Assembly (NCBI GenBank): GCA_030431485.1
Contig: JAUIIR010000006.1
Coordinates: 39,527 to 103,526, forward strand
Reading direction: 5' to 3'
DNA length: 64,000 nt
Source: Alphaproteobacteria bacterium
GTDB taxonomy: Bacteria; Pseudomonadota; Alphaproteobacteria; Rhodobacterales; Rhodobacteraceae
Of this stretch, positions 63,379 through 64,000 are shown in pieces; position 1 is the first letter of the stretch, and every line of letters starts with the position of its first letter. The notes beneath the pieces are model-generated. The model made no database searches and was not told the origin of the DNA. It was given only the letters and a program-made list of their open reading frames with translations. The translations under genes and the position numbers were made by a program.

Positions 63379-63822
63379 TCATTCAAGGCCGATCGCGGCC
63401 TTTGCGATGTTATGCAAAAGGGTTTCGATCGTCTTCATTGCACCTTCTGGATAGGTGCGAAATCCAATGGTTGTGACATCAGGAGTTTCGGGGCGGACCA
63501 TGACGAAGATGTCGTAGGGACAGAATACGATATTCATCGGATCCGCCTCCATCACTTCGCGTGACAGTTTAGCTGAGCAGAAGCTGTAGACATCTGCATT
63601 CAGAAAGAGCGTGACGTCCGAGCCAACGTCAGCCTTCGTGCGTTCCAGCATCTCACCTGCGTGGCTGACGCTGTCAATAACGAGCCCTGCATCAAGAATT
63701 GCGTTTTCCAGACCGAAGACAACGTCATCAAAGGATTGATCCGTGTCGTAGGTGATCATGTCCGCAGCCAAAGCTGTGGATGCCATTATTGTTAGAGCGA
63801 GTGTGGCGAGCAGGCGTTTCAT
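63379..63822 (-). CDS. DUF302 secreted protein
   Basis: 147 residues with a signal peptide (MKRLLATLALTIMASTALA). The DUF302 pattern follows: QSFDDVVFGLENAILDAGLVIDSVSHAGEML, then FCPYDIFVMVRPETPDVTTIGFRTYPEG. The family is periplasmic, with no agreed function. AGGAGGCC immediately precedes ATG 63822; the frame is open further upstream without support. The gap 63191-63378 to the fasciclin gene shows no gene. Confidence 0.82.
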   Translation of the reverse strand: MKRLLATLALTIMASTALAADMITYDTDQSFDDVVFGLENAILDAGLVIDSVSHAGEMLERTKADVGSDVTLFLNADVYSFCSAKLSREVMEADPMNIVFCPYDIFVMVRPETPDVTTIGFRTYPEGAMKTIETLLHNIAKAAIGLE

Positions 63823-63922
63823 GGGGCCTCCTTTTGTGGCAACGTGTTCACGTGCCGGGACTTGATGGGACAACCTAGCCCGAACGTGTTTATAAATGCA
63901 ATGATTTGAATGTGAGGGAGTG

Positions 63923-64000
63923 ATGGGCGTCGCCATGTATGCTTTGAATTTTCTGGCGGTTCTTCTGGTCACGCTGTTGGGGTTGGCTTTGTTGATTGCC
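63923..64000 (+). CDS. start of a membrane protein, cut by the right edge
   Basis: ATG 63923 opens a frame to the window end: a hydrophobic start MGVAMYALNFLAVLLVTLL and beyond, continuing LALLIA. GAGGGAG lies two bases before the ATG, so the inner ATG at 63935 may be the real start. Only 26 residues are seen; the family cannot be named. Confidence 0.5.
   Translation, partial: MGVAMYALNFLAVLLVTLLGLALLIA

Overview
The window looks like chromosomal DNA of a marine-type alphaproteobacterium of the Rhodobacteraceae (Roseobacter group). Four things point there: an RpoE-ChrR pair followed by a five-gene operon of the kind controlled by RpoE in Rhodobacter, several dimethylglycine-dehydrogenase-like FAD/GcvT proteins, a fused DctQ-DctM TRAP transporter, and high GC with dense operons full of ATGA/GTGA overlaps. 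I see no rRNA, tRNA, insertion sequence, prophage or CRISPR array. Both ends cut a gene.

Layout. 1-2.9 kb: end of a CinA/MoaB-like protein, a GNAT acetyltransferase, an AhpD-like peroxidase-related protein and an OmpA-family protein, in one overlapping operon. 2.9-5.9 kb: 1-Cys peroxiredoxin, aldehyde dehydrogenase and an RluA pseudouridine synthase. 6-13.6 kb: a minus-strand methyl-group catabolism operon (XRE-cupin regulator, GFA protein, LysE exporter, two dimethylglycine-dehydrogenase-like enzymes with a betaine-homocysteine-methyltransferase-like protein between them), headed by two palindromic operator candidates. 13.7-16.4 kb: a 24-residue membrane peptide, free methionine-(R)-sulfoxide reductase, thiolase and an RsbV/RsbW-type anti-sigma switch. 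16.7-22 kb: gamma-glutamyltransferase, glutamate-cysteine ligase, a membrane protein, RsmE and UbiA. 22-25 kb: a BON/OmpA envelope protein, a membrane coiled-coil protein and an SH3-like secreted protein. 25-36.6 kb: glutathionyl-hydroquinone reductase, pirin, HNH nuclease, MscS channel, flavoproteins, FadH-like dienoyl-CoA reductase, DJ-1/PfpI protein, LysR regulator, exonuclease III and a class II glutamine amidotransferase.

36.6-48.6 kb is a metabolic unit: a FadR/PdhR-type GntR regulator diverges from a TRAP transporter, a membrane D-lactate dehydrogenase, and the AceE, AceF and Lpd subunits of pyruvate dehydrogenase. Read together, it would import lactate or a 2-oxoacid, oxidise D-lactate to pyruvate and convert pyruvate to acetyl-CoA.

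48.6-54.6 kb holds chrR and rpoE diverging from COG2907 / DUF1365 / MFS / DUF3833 / SDR, with a matched pair of candidate RpoE promoters in the shared intergenic region. Then come DUF3775, dinB, a Nudix protein, pyrF, two small anchored proteins and clpB, which has a clear heat-shock (RpoH) promoter. After clpB lies a likely acquired restriction-modification pair: an MT-A70 DNA methyltransferase convergent with a BglII/BstYI-like endonuclease. Secreted fasciclin and DUF302 proteins close the window.

The best candidates for something undescribed are the restriction-modification pair, the lactate/pyruvate-to-acetyl-CoA cluster with its operator candidates, the RpoE divergent promoter pair, and the XRE-cupin operator controlling the dimethylglycine operon.
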